Below are positions 1-12,072 of a stretch of DNA of 64,000 nt, piece by piece. A program made the translations under genes and the position numbers. The DNA is taken from assembly GCA_038503075.1 (NCBI GenBank), contig JBCAML010000023.1, positions 558,001 through 622,000 of the forward strand, given 5' to 3'. The notes under the pieces are model-generated. The model was not told where the DNA came from. It did not search any database and saw only the letters and a list, made by a program, of their open reading frames with translations. Source of the stretch: Gyromitra esculenta. Taxonomy: Eukaryota; Ascomycota; Pezizomycetes; Pezizales; Discinaceae. The first letter of the stretch is position 1, and each line of letters opens with the position of its first letter.

Positions 1-1123
1 AAGATGCTGTTCAAGCAAGAACTCATGAATTTGTATAGCGATACCATAATTCATCGACATCTTGAATGAGATCTTGTTGGATAAGCTTGTGGAGGCTCTG
101 AATTGAAGCGCCTTGTCTAGGTGGTCGAGGAGGGGCTGGCGTGAAAGAGCTCGCCGAAGCGGTCAAGGGGGTTATGTAGCAGGATATCTATATCTATGTT
201 ACCAAAAACGTCTCTCCTGGGTAGCAAGACCTCATCGGGTAGGCCCGTGTAGGGGGTAAAGGGCAAAGGGTTACAGCCTAAGCTTTTTTCGCACAACGCG
301 TCTCAACACGCCGGCTAACAAATTTTTCGATGAATTTGTCTGGGAGCGTGTTTCTCGGCCAAAGAACTTTGATATTTAAACAGCGTTGGTCACAGCATGT
401 ATCAAATATCCTATTTCGTTAGTGGTAGCAGGGTTTGGCCTTGTTTTCGTGATTTGGCGAGATCATAATTGTTGCAATGGTGTGATGGAATCTGCTCTTC
501 GGGTGCAGCTGCTGAGTTACAGTAGCTCCTGGATTGCAGCAGCTTCAGAGATGCAGCGCATCATAGCTGCACCAATGTTGACTAAGCTACATCATTTCAT
601 TTTCTCCTGCCATCTCTCCAGCTAATCAGCATCGAGATTAGTGCTTTCCCGAGCCCATAAACCTTCACTTCGTTCAGGGCACAGGAGGCGACCCCTACTA
701 AACTATTACCTAGCAGTATGCCTCGCTGGACTGTTCGTATCCCCTGAACGATAAACTATATCTTATGTACTCAGAACACTGGGGGTTTTGAGCTTTAATA
801 AATCTGTCATAAGCTCGCTCCCAGCTCGTTCCAATGGCCATCGATTCACGCTGGCGCCCTACGCAATGCTTTTGAAATCCCGATATATATTGGGTAAGGG
901 TTCGTTCATCCTTGTTCTTAGTGGGTGGCTACCAGGATCGACTAGTCAGATCTATTGACCAATCAGCGTTGTGGTTAATTATTTTCTTACCCCATACCCT
1001 TTCACTTAGTTCAGGGCATTTCATTCAGGAAATTCTTTGATACTGGTCTTTTAATGCTGCACATCTAACCCCTGTTGGTATATGTGAAGTACTTCAGACT
1101 ATTTCTGCGTCCCCTAATGGCTT
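1..1123. other. Unassigned intergenic sequence
   Basis: I see no gene, RNA or repeat I can support here. The open frames are short, overlap on both strands and have no family signature. The region ends at the left tip of the first CATCAGC-type element. Confidence 0.5.
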
Positions 1124-2384
1124 CATTAGCAAAAATAATTGTGCTTTCTGGAGACCAGGTGCCCCTCCCCGGGCGACGTTCTCTCCCTGACCTCCCGGAG
1201 GAGCGGGTGCGTAGACATTTCCTCCCGAAGAATTTCGCAACTCTCTGCTGCAGCTTTTTCCTCCTGGAAAAAACTGCTCTCATACCTCTCATACCCCGAC
1301 CTCCGGGAGAGCCCCTCCTCCCCAATAGCTTTCGACTCACCGTAAGCCATAGGACTTAAAGAAATCTGCGAGGTATTCTCTCGCTAGAGAGTCCTAACCC
1401 ACCCTTTTAGGAGGAAGCAAACCCCATCCCACACGACTGAGATCATTTAGTCACGCATCTATTCACTCCATGCCCTAAACTCTTCCTTCCACAGATACAT
1501 CGAAGCCCAAGACCCCCCTAGGAAGCTGCTCTAATGGTTGCTTGCTATCAGCAATATAGGCTCGCTCCTCTCCCAAAGCTTGCCTCACAGACAGCTATAT
1601 TGACAGTTCGCTGACTGGGAAAGAGACCCCGCTCGATTCCCCTAAAGCTCGCCAAGGAAACTGGTATTGTAACTGCTCGCTGGAGCCATTTGGACCCGCT
1701 TCAATCCCCCTAATGCTCTCCTCGTAGAGAGCTGTATAAACTGCTATACAGACCCCTCCCTACCACCCGAAAGCTCGTATTCGGATCTGCTATATAGACG
1801 CGCTCCAAACCCTCAAACGCTTCAAGTTGCTAGATCGACCGCCTGCTGCCTACCGAAAGATGCCTCTCTACCCCCTAAAGCTTGCCTAGGCGTGAACTAT
1901 ATAGATCCTCCTCGAACCCCCGACCTCTGCCATTACTGTGGAAAGGACTGTACCTTAGGAATGACCGGTATACTCGAGGAGGGGGGGAGGACTTATAAAT
2001 AATCGATTGGTGTATATATGTTGTACATATTGCATATATAACGTGTAGAGCATATAGAGAATATAGATCAGTATTCAACATTTTCGTCAAAGAAAAAAGT
2101 CCACTATCCCAAATAAGTAACGTGTAGTAGTAGTAGTAGTAGTATTCATTTACGCATCCAACCCTTGGGTTATGGCGATCACACTATCTAAGCAAAACAA
2201 ACACAAACAAAAAGAAATAAGTAACGTGACGCGCGTAGTCTCCCACGCTTTCCGATCTCCTCACGGAGGAAGTGGGTCACCGAACGTTCCTCCATGAAAG
2301 GACATTAGCACCATGGCTCTCTCGACTCTCCCGAGCCCCCCGAGCGTTCAAGAGATCAAGGAGGAAAAAAATGTTTTGCTGTTG
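1124..2384 (+). mobile_element. CATCAGC-tipped MITE, minisatellite family 1, copy C
   Basis: The left tip reads CATTAGCAAAAATAATTG and the right tip ATGTTTTGCTGTTG, an inverted pair related to the tips at 6828/8862 and 16719/17808. The subterminal part (about 1140-1290) is full of CTCCTGGAG/CTCCCGGAG inverted motifs, as in the other copies. The middle (about 1500-1900) holds roughly six diverged copies of the GCTCGCC...CTGCTCGCTG minisatellite. A TA follows the right tip; the left flank is TT, so the target duplication is degraded. There is no coding capacity, so it is non-autonomous. A 90-bp retroposon is nested at 2125-2214. The short open frames overlapping this area are shadows of the inverted motifs. 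Confidence 0.8.
2111..2228 (-). mobile_element. 5'-truncated retroposon with (ACT)n tail, copy T-a
   Basis: A 90-bp insert (2125-2214) lies between two perfect 14-bp copies of AAATAAGTAACGTG (2111-2124 and 2215-2228). On the minus strand it reads a T/G-rich stretch, then GATCGCCATAACCCAAGGG, then GGTTGGATGCGTAAATGAAT, ending in six ACT units. The 14-bp duplication and simple-repeat tail are the signature of target-primed reverse transcription. It sits inside the CATCAGC MITE, so it is younger than that element. Confidence 0.88.
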
Positions 2385-3844
2385 TAGACAAATACTCGTT
2401 GAAACTTGTTGTCTGTAGCCGCATATCTACCCCCTCCATCATAAGTAGATCCGAGTAAATGTTCTCTCAGGCACTGCTGCCTCTTCCAATGACCTGTTAG
2501 CAGCTGACTTTTGTCCCGTAAATTTCGATATTGAATGATCTGAGTCCCTGATATTGATTAAGGAAGACGATTCTATAGTACTGTCTAGCAAATCATTAAC
2601 CTCAAACACAGTTCATCAGGACTATATATTATTCCACCCTCTGCACTAAAAGTATTGGTATATACTTTATCGCCAAGCATTCCTACAGCTTCACATTGAA
2701 TCTCTGCCATTACAGAGGAAGACATGGACCTGTCAAGTAGCTTTTCTAAATTCCAATCCGATTTATTGCTGCCTTGGCGCCTCTTCGGAAAGGGTCGTTG
2801 ATGGCTGATATTTTTTATCAATAAGGTCCGCCATATGTGGGGGCTTTGAGATCTCTGCTTTTTCTTTGGCCTTTGGAGGTATTAGGTGGTGACTTTAAAG
2901 CCCCCCTTTTGCTGTCTTCCTTTTGACATTCGGGTGTTCCATGGCGTTCATCCACTGGCAGTTTGTTGTCCACTATCAGAGGAAGACCAACAGGTCAACA
3001 CTCTCTAGTTTGCACACCCGTCTTCGGCTAATAACAGCTACGGGTTGAAGTACTGGTATTTGATCCAGGGGAATGTAGTGGTCGAAGCTGTGGATGGTGT
3101 ATGTAGGAAGAAGAGTGAAGCTGCTACAGTGGAGGAGACAGCATACAACTGAGCACCCAACCAGCCTATGTCTAAACGTTGTCCGGGCAACCCCCGGATC
3201 CCACCTTGCTAAACCCCAGATCACGCACCGTATAACTCACGACCCCCCATCGGCATTGGTAGACGCATTGGGATTTGAATTAATAGCTGCACTGTATTCA
3301 AAGCGAGCCGTCTCTTCTTTTCGTATCCGGGTATGACCTTAATGCAAAAGTGTATCATCGTGCTCTCCCTTGCACTAGGTGAGAAATAGTGGCTCAAAAA
3401 GATTCTCTCCGCGTGCAAAAATTGCCGGCTAGCCTAGCATTTATCCCATCCACAAACTGTTGCCTTAACCTACTGCTGAGCATGCAGCGTCGTACTACTC
3501 GCATCTCATCTTCCCTATCCTATACGTGCTTGTGAATTCCGAGGATTGTATCGAACTTACTTGATTGTCCCAGCCAAATATTCATCTGACACCTTCCGAG
3601 ATTTGCTGGAAGCGAACCGTAAAGCACTACTATAACAAGAAAGAAAGCCAAAGAACAATCTATTCAGGGAATGAAGCAACTCCAACTCAACAGTTGGATA
3701 ACTTTCAGCAGACGCCTCTCTTACGATTCTCTAAAACCATCATCTTACGGGTTTCCGTTCATCTCTCCGTTGTCGGTAAGGTTTATAAACCACTTCCTTC
3801 ATCATCGACAACTTGCAAAGTCTGACCCTCAATACTGTCCGTGT
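2385..3844. other. Unassigned sequence, possible gene fragments
   Basis: There is no recognisable family. A 78-residue minus-strand frame at 2585-2821 has a protein-like composition (..SDWNLEKLLDRSMSS..) but no match I can name and no clear gene boundaries. The frames around 2976-3418 run on both strands and cannot be ranked. Confidence 0.3.
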
Positions 3845-3899
3845 TGTTCGTATCGTAAAAAGATAGATAGATAGATTAATCATACTGTTCGTATCGTAA
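3845..3899 (-). mobile_element. 27-bp retroposon tail insertion, copy T-b
   Basis: TGTTCGTATCGTAA occurs at 3845-3858 and again at 3886-3899, a perfect 14-bp duplication. Between them are only 27 bases: on the minus strand GTATGATTAATC followed by ATCT repeats. It is an extreme 5' truncation of the family seen at 2125-2214 and 52923. Confidence 0.85.
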
Positions 3900-6178
3900 G
3901 AACGCTATAGGCATTTATTGTTTCATTATTCCGCTAGTCAAAGAGAGTTAATAGCGGAACTAAGAGTCATTTATACACAACTTAGGTGTGGGGGGACAGT
4001 AATTTGGCAGATAGCGAATCAAATCTCGATTCCAAAGCATGTAACTACTGGAAAGCACCGCAGCGTTAAGGTCTCGCATAGAGGTACGACGCATCCCTAG
4101 TCACTATTTTAAACTGGCAACCCTTGTACAGACCCGCTTTGTGGCAGAAGGCGATGAAGGATCTAGCTGTGATGTTGATTTTACGATCGGTGGGTCCGCT
4201 TCTGAGCGGCTTGTTTTTTTTGCGAGAATCGCCTCGCACCTTCTTTGGCTCAGGCTATATTGCGGTACTGGCATTGACAACGGTACGGATAGGCTGCTTT
4301 CCAGTGTGTGACCCATATTCGATCCTGGATGTTGAGACAGTTAGGAGTATGTTGACTACTAGCTACAGAGCCTAAGGCTAGATCGGATGGTTGCAATGGG
4401 CTGTGGCAAGATACCGTGATTGCAACTTTATCGTGAGACTCACATACCGGTTGCAAAGTGTTCAAAGGAGAGAAATTATCCACTACTCGTGGTTATTGTA
4501 TTCACTTGATTATATCCAGGATGCCGAGGCTGTTTCGTAGCTAGTAAAGTCAAGAAAGCGAAACACAATGAGGATGAAGCATTATAAATATTCTAATTTC
4601 GCAAACGGCTAAGGAGGCAAAAATTGATGGCATATTGCATGCATCTTGGTCGGCAAGGTACAAAAGCCGCACGCTTCCTATTTCTCAACATCTATTGCCA
4701 CCGTGACCCCTACCACTTTCACTATGCAAACTGTGAAAAAGAAACAAGCAGTTGGCGTAATATAACGCTGAGATTCTGAGTCCAGTCAGGAGGGATTTGG
4801 TGTCCAAAGCTAAGAAATCTTCTGTATGTAGCTGTAACAGAGCTGGACAGTAGGAGAAAGTTATTTAATTATTTATCCGGTGATTAATAGTTGAGAGGTG
4901 TACCAAAGGACATCGCGTTCCATTCTTTCAGCCCAATATTCCGGTTGATATATTTTAGGTGGAGGGATTGGGAGCGCTAGAATCAAGGTCTGGTTTATCA
5001 CGAGCTAAACGAACCAGTTATCCAGATCTCAGCATGAGTGGACAATCGTAATGTTTCCTCCCATTGGTATGGTCTTGCACGGTCCTATTCGATCCCGTTT
5101 CCCATGATGCACCCTTCTCCTTGTGATCTTCATGAATAGATCAGGCGATTGAAACAGGTCGGGCCTCGGGATCGGCAGGCAAACCATCGAATTGGCAAGC
5201 ACGTCTCCGGGTATCCGTGAGCACAACCGGTTTGCGAATCCGGAATCCTCCGTGAACCCAAAAACTAGTTCACGGACCAACTGGAGTTTACAACCTTTGT
5301 TTGCGGGAGCTTCTGGCTGAGTGAACCAGGCCTTTTTGCTGATCCATGGTTCCGCCCTTGGCGATATGCATACCCGATCTCTAGTCATAGAGTGCATTTG
5401 CTTATTAAACCTACATCAGCAAGAGCGTAGCACTCTCCAGTAGTTCCCTAATGGATGCACTGTATCCTTAGGATAGTATCGGTTAGTTGAGGGGGCGGCA
5501 GCAGGTCACCAGACACTGCGACTGGCAGTGTGAATTTCGTACCATGCAATGTTGCTCGGAAACGGACAAAGGAACTACAGTCTCTCATGGGATGACGTCA
5601 AGTTCTGTCAGACGGTAAACAGAGTTTTGCGCCGTATATTTCACTACGGATTTGCTAAGCTGCTAGCTTTTCCGCTTCATTAATTGTCAAGATCACTTGT
5701 CTGTCGTCGAATACGATTTCCGTTACCTCGTGAACAAAAATACGTCAGCACATTCAGAGAGGTCGAAAGCGTATGGTGTGCTGGCCTTCCCCTCAACTTG
5801 TCTACTTGAAATTGAAATGAGGTAGCTTTGCATTGTCTGCTAGAGGTGCTCTACAAGCTGCGACTTTTTTCACCCACCCAGGATTGCCTGTTAGCACCGG
5901 TTATGGAAAGGTTTTGGGATACATCCCATTCTAAAGAGACAATGCCCGACAGCCTGTCTGGCCGCATCTACGCTAACCGTAACACATCTTGTACGACGCC
6001 ACTAGAGCGGCTCTGTCTTTATGATAGGATGGATCCTGATCACACGTGACTCCTGGACGTGGCCGTCACGCTTCATTCATAAAAGCACTCTTTGTTAGGT
6101 GATAAATAGGCACGGGAGGGATCGCGTTCTATATATACAGTACAATCACTCCAAATCGTTTGTGTTGAGGCAATTATG
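3900..6178. other. Unassigned sequence with one possible coding frame
   Basis: No repeat or gene family is recognised. The longest frame is on the minus strand at 5029-5397 (122 codons, ending ..GGNITIVHSC). It has mixed composition and no motif I know. I saw no splice-site-defined gene, so it is noted but not called. Confidence 0.3.
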
Positions 6179-6530
6179 CATCGGGGAAAACCGCGCATGG
6201 GCAGGCGTCCACGCGAACTCCCCAAATTCCGTGCGCCTGTGTGCGTCCAGGCACGCCCATACCCCTAGGACATTGCTTGTATGGAAAACAAGCGCGTTTG
6301 TTTGCACCTAGTACGTCAGTACGTCCAACATGCTGCCCAAATCTGCGCCTAGTACGTCAGTACGCCCCACATGCTGCCCAAATCCCCGCCTAGTGCATCA
6401 CTACCCCAGTACGCCCATAATCTGGCTTTAATCCCCGCCCGAATAGTACTGGTAGTCTCATAGTGCTACCGGAAACTGGCTCCAGGGACCGCCACTGTCT
6501 CACTCAGACGGAGGCTCAAATTTTAAAGAG
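6179..6530 (+). mobile_element. Left-end fragment of CATCAGC MITE family 2, copy I
   Basis: The stretch starts at CATCGGGGAAAACCGCGC and continues through CCCCAAATTCCGTGCGC and repeated AGTACGCCCA/AGTACGTCCA units. It is parallel to the left end of the full copy at 21221. The body and right end are missing; homology stops near the end of a Tc1 element at about 6540. Confidence 0.65.
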
Positions 6531-6827
6531 CGTGTGTATTAACTAAATGACAGTGTTCCAGGACAAACAGAGAATAAGAGAGCGCGCAAGTAGAATATAA
6601 TAACAAAATTAAGAAAAGAGCGAAGAGTAGGAAACTGAGAAGCGGAGAAAAAAGAAAGTGAGTACAAGCGAGAGACAAAAGGTAAAATTGTAATAATACT
6701 AAGCTTCAAACTCGTTACCTCATTTGCAGCAATTACAGCAGCTAGGCAACGGGGCATAGATTCAATAAGTTTGTTTACAAGACCGGCTGGAGCATTTAAC
6801 CACTCATCAACAACAATGTCCCTGATA

Positions 6828-8862
6828 CACCAGCAAAAAAAATTATGCCTCCTGGAGATCAGGCATGTCTCCCCGGGAGACGCTTTCCTCCCCGACCTCC
6901 CCGAGCTCCCTGACCTCCTGGAGAAGCGGGAGCGCAAACCTCTCCTCCTGGAGATTTTGGCACCTCTCCGCTGCAGCTTTTACCTCCTGGAGGATTTGGC
7001 ACATCTCCGCAAGAGCTTTTTCCTCCTGGAGAAAACTTCTCTCATACCCCCCATCCCCCATCCTCCAGGAGAGCTCACCCCCCCCCAAAGAACCTTAGGC
7101 GAACCCTAACCCACGGGACTTGGAGCATTTAGTCACGCCTCCCTTCGCTCCAACCCCTGAACTCTTCCTTCCTCGCCCACATCAGCACTCCAGAACCCCC
7201 CTAGGAAGCTGCTCTATTGGCTGGCATATAGACCCCTCTCCAAAAGCTCGCCTATAAAGCCTCTATATAAGCAGTTCTATAGGACCTTGCTGACTGCCAT
7301 ATAGACGCGCTCCCGATCACCCTAAAGCTCGCCTAGGGAGCTGTTATTATGACTGCTCGCTGACTGCCATTCAGATGCGCTCTCAGCCCCCTAGAGAGCT
7401 CCTAGGAAGCTCCTATATCGACTTCTTGCTGTCTGCCGAAAAGACGCGCTCCCTGCCCCCCTATAGCACGCCCAAGGAGCTCATATATCAACAGCTCGCT
7501 GCCTGCCATTTAGACGCGCTCCGACCCTCCCAAAGCTCGCCTAGGAGCTCCTGTATACACTGCTCGCTGCCTACCATATAGACGCCTCCCTACCCCCCTA
7601 TAGCTCGCCTAGGAAGCTCCTATATCAACAGCTCGCTGGCAGCCGAAGAGACGCCTCCCTACCCCCTAAAAGCTCGCCTAGGAGCTCCTATATCGACAGC
7701 TCGCTGACTTCCATATAGACGCCTCCCTACCCCCTATTGCTCGCCTAGGGAGCTCCTATATTAACTGCTCGCTGCCTGCCGGAGAGACGCGCTCCCTACC
7801 CCCCCAGAGAGCTCCTAGGGAGCTCCTATATTGGCTGCTCGCTGACTGCCATATAGACGCGCTCCGATCCTCCCAAAGCTCGCCTAGGAGCTCCTATATA
7901 CACTGCTCCCTACTCCCCTATTGCTCGCCTAGGGAGCTCCTACATCGACTGCTCGTGAACTGCCGCAGAGACGCGCTCCCAGTCCCCTAGAGCTCGCCTA
8001 GGGAGCTCCTATATCGACTGCTCGCTGACTGCCGGAGAGACGCGCTCCCTACCCCCCTAGGGAGCTCCTACATCGACTGCTCGCAGACAGCCATATAGAC
8101 GCGCTCCTGATCCCCCTATTGCTCGCCCAAAGAGCTCATATATCGACTGCTCGCTGCCTGCCATATGGGCGAGCTTCCCCCTAGAGCTCCCTACTCCCTC
8201 CTATAGCTCGCCTAGGAGCTCCTGCGTCGGCTGCTCGCTGACTGCCATATAGACGCGCTCCCTACCCCCTATTGCTCGCCTAGGGAGCTCCTATAGTCTG
8301 CTCGCTGACTGCAATACAGACACGCTCCTTACCCCCTTACCCTCGCCTAGGATCGCGCTATATAAGGATGGCCCTAACCCCCAGACGCTGACAGGATCGT
8401 GGGATAGGCAGGATCCGTGGGATGGGCAGGATTCGTGGGAGGAGCTGTATCGGGTCTATTGGAATATATACGATGTACATAGAGCATATAGAGCATATAG
8501 ACTAGTAATAATCATTTTCGCGAAACAAAAAAACTCCACTATCCCAAATAAGCGACGTGACAGCGTGACGGACCTGGATTGGACCTGAATCAGCCCTAAA
8601 TATCACGCTTTGTGACCCTCTCCATGAAGCTCCTGGAGGCGTCCCGGAGGAGGCAGCAAGATCTCGTGGAGACGCATGGAGGAGCAGGCAAGCTCTCCAG
8701 GAAACTCCAGGAGAGGGTGCCTGGGCCGCCTGGAGTCTCCCGGAGGAAGTGGGTCGCCGTACGCTCCTCCACGAAGGCACATTTACTCCCTGAGCCTCCC
8801 AAGCCTCCCGGGTCTCCCGGGCCTCCAGGAGGTCAGGGAGGAAATAAATATTTTTGCTGATG
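6828..8862 (+). mobile_element. CATCAGC-tipped MITE, minisatellite family 1, copy A
   Basis: This 2035-bp element starts CACCAGCAAAAAAAATTATG and ends AATATTTTTGCTGATG. It is flanked by TA at 6826-6827 and 8863-8864. The flanks are the two halves of a Tc1 transposase that rejoin in frame when the element and one TA are deleted, so these borders are exact. The left subterminal region (6930-7035) carries about three ~42-bp direct repeats around CTCCTGGAG and TTTGGCAC. The right subterminal region is rich in CTCCCGGG/CCTCCAGGAGG inverted motifs. The centre is a long minisatellite. No transposase is encoded. It is probably mobilised by a TA-specific DDE transposase supplied elsewhere, which is inference. 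Confidence 0.92.
7195..8350 (+). repeat. Minisatellite array, ~68-bp unit, inside MITE copy A
   Basis: About 17 imperfect units follow the pattern GCTCGCCTAGGAGCTCC, TATATCGACTGCTCGCTG, ACTGCCATATAGACGCG, CTCCCTACCCCCTA. Many units contain the perfect 12-bp palindrome TAGGAGCTCCTA. The sister elements have roughly six units (1500-1900) or three (17180-17400), so array length explains most of the size difference in the family. Confidence 0.88.
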
Positions 8863-10172
8863 TAGCAGGATCGGTAAAGTTCCATCCAATTCTTTTTTTA
8901 ATTCTTTGCTTGATGTGTAACCAAATTTGCTCGATTGGGTTCATATCGGAAGACGAAGATGGTAGGCAGATTTTACTAAACCCGTTATTGTGTTTTTCAG
9001 CCTCAATAAATTTTGATCGATGGCAGGGGGCGTTGTCTTCGCAATAATGAAGGAGATGTTGACAAGACATCATTTGATTTACAGGAAATGAGAACACTTT
9101 AGCTCGAAGAATACGCTAACGATAAAGAAACTAATCAATATCCGCTTTACGCTCTTTGCTGCGGGCCTTATGCATGAGAACCGTGTGATGCTTGCCTAGA
9201 CTGATAAAATACTGGTAGTCTTCCATATCCCATTGGTATTGGTGTTGATGGAGTTCTGTTACAAGTCTTTTTTCACAAGTGTTTCAATTGGTGGAGGAAA
9301 TAGATAAACTGGAAGCTCACTGCTGGAATAGGCATACATACATAATTCCACCCCAAAACATTGCCACTTTCCTTTTGAAATCTTGTGGTTAATGTTGCAG
9401 GGTAAGTACTCTTCATCTGCATGACGTAAAACACCTTGTGCATGAGATGATTGCAACACACTAGGCTCAAAGTACGACTCGTCCTGATACAAAACCTACG
9501 AAAAATTAAACTTAATGTAAGTGTGCGTGAAAAGGAACTTTTCTTTTTTTTCTTCTGGCGCTAGGAAGGGATTCATTGTTACTGCTTGGCAATGAATTCC
9601 GTCAACAGCAAGAATATGTGCTGCCGTGTTTGTGCAATTGTGAAATTCAAGTTTGGCAACCAGTTAAGAAATAGCTTTGCGACACTAGGCAGTATCTTGC
9701 GTAGCAAGATCTATAAGTTGTTGTTTTCATGTACATTCAAAACTTCACCTTCACCTTCACCTTTTTTACATGTGGGATTATGTTTGAGGTTTTGGTTTGC
9801 AGAGGGGTCTTGAGAACTGCTTGGATTTTCTATTCGCCAATTTTTGGATAGCCGAATAATATTAGAATGGGTAGGGGTTGGGGTGTTGGTTAGGGTGGAA
9901 ATATCTTTCAAAGGTAAACTATGTTTGCCAGTTCAAGAAGCAAGACCTACAATGTGGTCATGGCCTCACTTTCCAAGGGCAATGGTAGAGGAACAATGAT
10001 ATTGAGAAGGCACGACTTAGTACTAAGGAAATGAAAAGATGTTTTCCACCATCACAGGTATTTTTTAGAGCATATTTATATTCTTGAATACGCAAAAAGC
10101 TTCGTTTTTGATAACCAAATAGTTATTGTTAATTCCTTTGAGAGCCGCTGAAAACTGCCATGAAACAACTTC

Positions 10173-10596
10173 ATCAGATTTCATGGATAGAAACGAGTAA
10201 TGGGTCAAGGCTATTGTGTTGGTTGTAATGGTTTCGGTTAGGGAATACAATGTCTTTGTTGTTCGGTTGTAGTTCGGTTATGAGTTTTCATATGTCAAAA
10301 ACGGGGTATTTAAGGGATGGGTATTCTATTGTTTTGTATCTTCTCTTTTCTTTTCTTAAGCAACATTCTCGTTGATCTTCTTCTGTATTGTTCAAATACT
10401 ACCTCGGTTCTACCTCAGAGCCCTTGCTGTCGCTTTTCACCTCGCTGCACTTATCTCACCTCGAGATAGACCCTTACGTAGGACCTGTAGAAACACCTCA
10501 CCTGCCGAACTTGTTAGAAACCTTGTTTAAGTAGCACTGTTTATCTTCAGGGATACTGAAGGGCTTAACGAGAAACATAACAGTTGGATCAGACTT
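10173..10596 (+). mobile_element. SINE-like retroposon with GGATA hairpin, copy S1
   Basis: The element at 10182-10587 (406 bp) is flanked by ATCAGATTT (10173-10181) and ATCAGACTT (10588-10596), a 9-bp duplication with one mismatch. It begins CATGGAT and carries GGGGTATTTAAG, CTTAAGCAAC and ACCTCGGTTCTACCTCAGA. It ends shortly after the perfect hairpin CTTCAG-GGATA-CTGAAG. It has no TG..CA ends and no ORF. This is the best outside copy for defining the full-length unit. Confidence 0.82.
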
Positions 10597-10845
10597 CAAT
10601 GACATATTACTCGTGTTTGCTAATCCATTTCTTCTTGAGGTGTTGATATGTCCATCGTGGCTTCTATCTTCACCAGTAAATTCACACTCTGTCTACCATC
10701 GCTTCTGTTGGTTTTGGGTATTGCCATAGAAACTTTGTTGTAGTGTCTGTGCTGTGTATTTCTGCTGACTCCATTTGTGTCAAAGGCTGTTCTCCTATCC
10801 CCAATTCCGGTTACACGATGAGACAACGAGTACGTTCAATACACT

Positions 10846-11679
10846 GATACGCTTTCACAGATTGAGATATAATGTTGGGTTAGGGTTCGGTTCAATAGTT
10901 GCGGTGGATTTCTGGTTCTTGTTATAATGTCTTTGTGATTCGGTTGTTAACAGGTATTGGTTGCGGCGTGGAAAAGCGAGGTATTTAAGCGATGGATTTC
11001 GTTTGTTCTTTGTCTTCTTCTTCTTTTCTCATTAAGCAACGTTCTTGTTTTACTTCTACCTGTATTACTTCAATAATACCTCGATTCTACCTCAGAATCC
11101 TCGCTGTCACGGTTTACTTTGCTGCACTTATCTCGCCTTGAGATAGACCACACGTAGAACCTGTAGAAATCTCAAGGGGGCAAGATTCCCTTCAAGCTCT
11201 CTGGTATCTCCAGAGATGAGCAGTGCTACTTGAATGAGAAATTAGACGACGAGAGAAGGTACAAGAATTACACAGGCTATAGGAAAGGTTCAAGTTGTAA
11301 TGACTTGAAGACAGCGACAGCGAAAAGTTACAAGGTGTAACCGGGGTTTGTATTTGCGAGATACAAGAGTAACTATAGAAGACATTGCTTAAGAGAGGAA
11401 GAAGAATAGTACAACCAGAAGGGAGAATCCTTCGCTTATATACCCATAATCCGACTTTCTGCTGACAAACGTATGACTCATTGTAAAAGGAAACCAAAGG
11501 AAACGTAAAGAACCACAACAACCAACAACCATGTAACCATATACCCAACCGACCAACGAAATAACCATCCATGAAAAGAAACTCTGTACTGTCTAAATGC
11601 CTCCTATCTCGTCTAAGTAGCACTGCTCACCTTCAGGGATACTGAAGGGCTTAGCGAGAAGAGATCCGTGAGATACGCC
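10846..11679 (+). mobile_element. SINE-like retroposon, copy S2, split by copy S3
   Basis: The span 10854-11671 is flanked by GATACGCT (10846-10853) and GATACGCC (11672-11679). Subtracting the nested copy S3 and its target duplication leaves 406 bp, the same as the uninterrupted copies. It starts with a degraded CACAGATTGAG and ends after the perfect hairpin CTTCAG-GGATA-CTGAAG near 11632-11648. The host is the family-2 MITE, whose sequence continues across the duplication. Confidence 0.82.
11174..11576 (-). mobile_element. SINE-like retroposon, subfamily 2, copy S3
   Basis: This 403-bp element is inserted into copy S2 at its GTAGAAATCT motif. Imperfect flanks AGAAATCTC (11165-11173) and AGAAACTCT (11577-11585) mark the target duplication. 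On the minus strand it begins CATGGATGG and ends after the hairpin CTCTGG-AGATA-CCAGAG, whose stem differs from that of S1 and S2 but is fully paired. The 143-codon frame crossing it (11192-11623) is not a gene: the homologous copies do not keep it. Confidence 0.8.
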
Positions 11680-12072
11680 TAGTACGTCCCGCATGCCCAT
11701 ACGCCCACACCAATAGCCACATGCCCAGGACACCCGTATGCACGTACTCCCAATCGCTACCTCGGCCGGATTCTTCTAAGTCAGAATCTTAGTCCTCTCT
11801 TTGGAGGATCACTCTGACCTCACCCACGCCTTCCGATAGCATTTCACTTATATGAGCCACACCTCCCACCTCCTACCTGTCCTTTCTCTTCTCTGCCCAG
11901 AAAAGATCTTTGTTAACACATGACTTGGCGATATACTCTGTGCTCACCTCTCCACCGGGTGCCCAAAATGCTGCCTGTTCGACAGCAGGATTGACTTCCT
12001 TATTTCATGGATTAAGATTGGGTATTGGGTTAGGGCTCAGTTCGATGGTTGCGAAGGATTTCAGGTTTTTGT

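Larger units (their letters stand above)
6690..9911 (-). pseudogene. Tc1/mariner (DD34E) transposase, interrupted by a MITE
   Basis: This was a transposase that cuts and pastes a Tc1-like element at TA sites. Reading the minus strand from about 9911, pieces include QDESYFEPS (first acidic residue, near 9485), CEDNAPCH (second Asp) and SSDMNPIEQIWLHIKQR (catalytic Glu). There are 34 residues between the second Asp and the Glu, giving DD34E. The C-terminal piece, with VVDEWLNAPAGLVNKLIESMP, lies on the far side of a 2-kb MITE (6828-8862). Removing the MITE and one TA puts the two halves in the same frame (..FTDPA / IRDIVVDEW..). The N-terminal part (about 9500-9911) is degraded and frame-shifted, so no functional protein is expected. 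The N-terminal limit is approximate. Confidence 0.85.

Noticed and set aside
1065..1359. Overlapping frames on both strands at the left MITE
   Set aside because: They are the same subterminal motif-rich DNA of MITE C; no gene.
8502..8885. Gly/Pro-rich frames resembling collagen at 8596-8885 and 16627-16976
   Set aside because: They come from CTCCTGGAG-type inverted motifs in the MITE subterminal region, present in three copies on either strand.
10982..11000. TATA-like GTATTTAAG in the S elements as evidence that they are LTRs
   Set aside because: The elements lack TG..CA ends, their duplications are 5-14 bp rather than a constant 5, and they have a conserved 3' hairpin. A retroposon explains the data better.
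11192..11623. 143-codon minus-strand frame, and the similar 134-codon plus frame at 14872-15276 and minus frames at 44302-44620
   Set aside because: They are the same stretch of the SINE-like repeat read in the sense or antisense direction. The copies do not preserve a common frame, and the repeat has a clear retroposon structure without coding.
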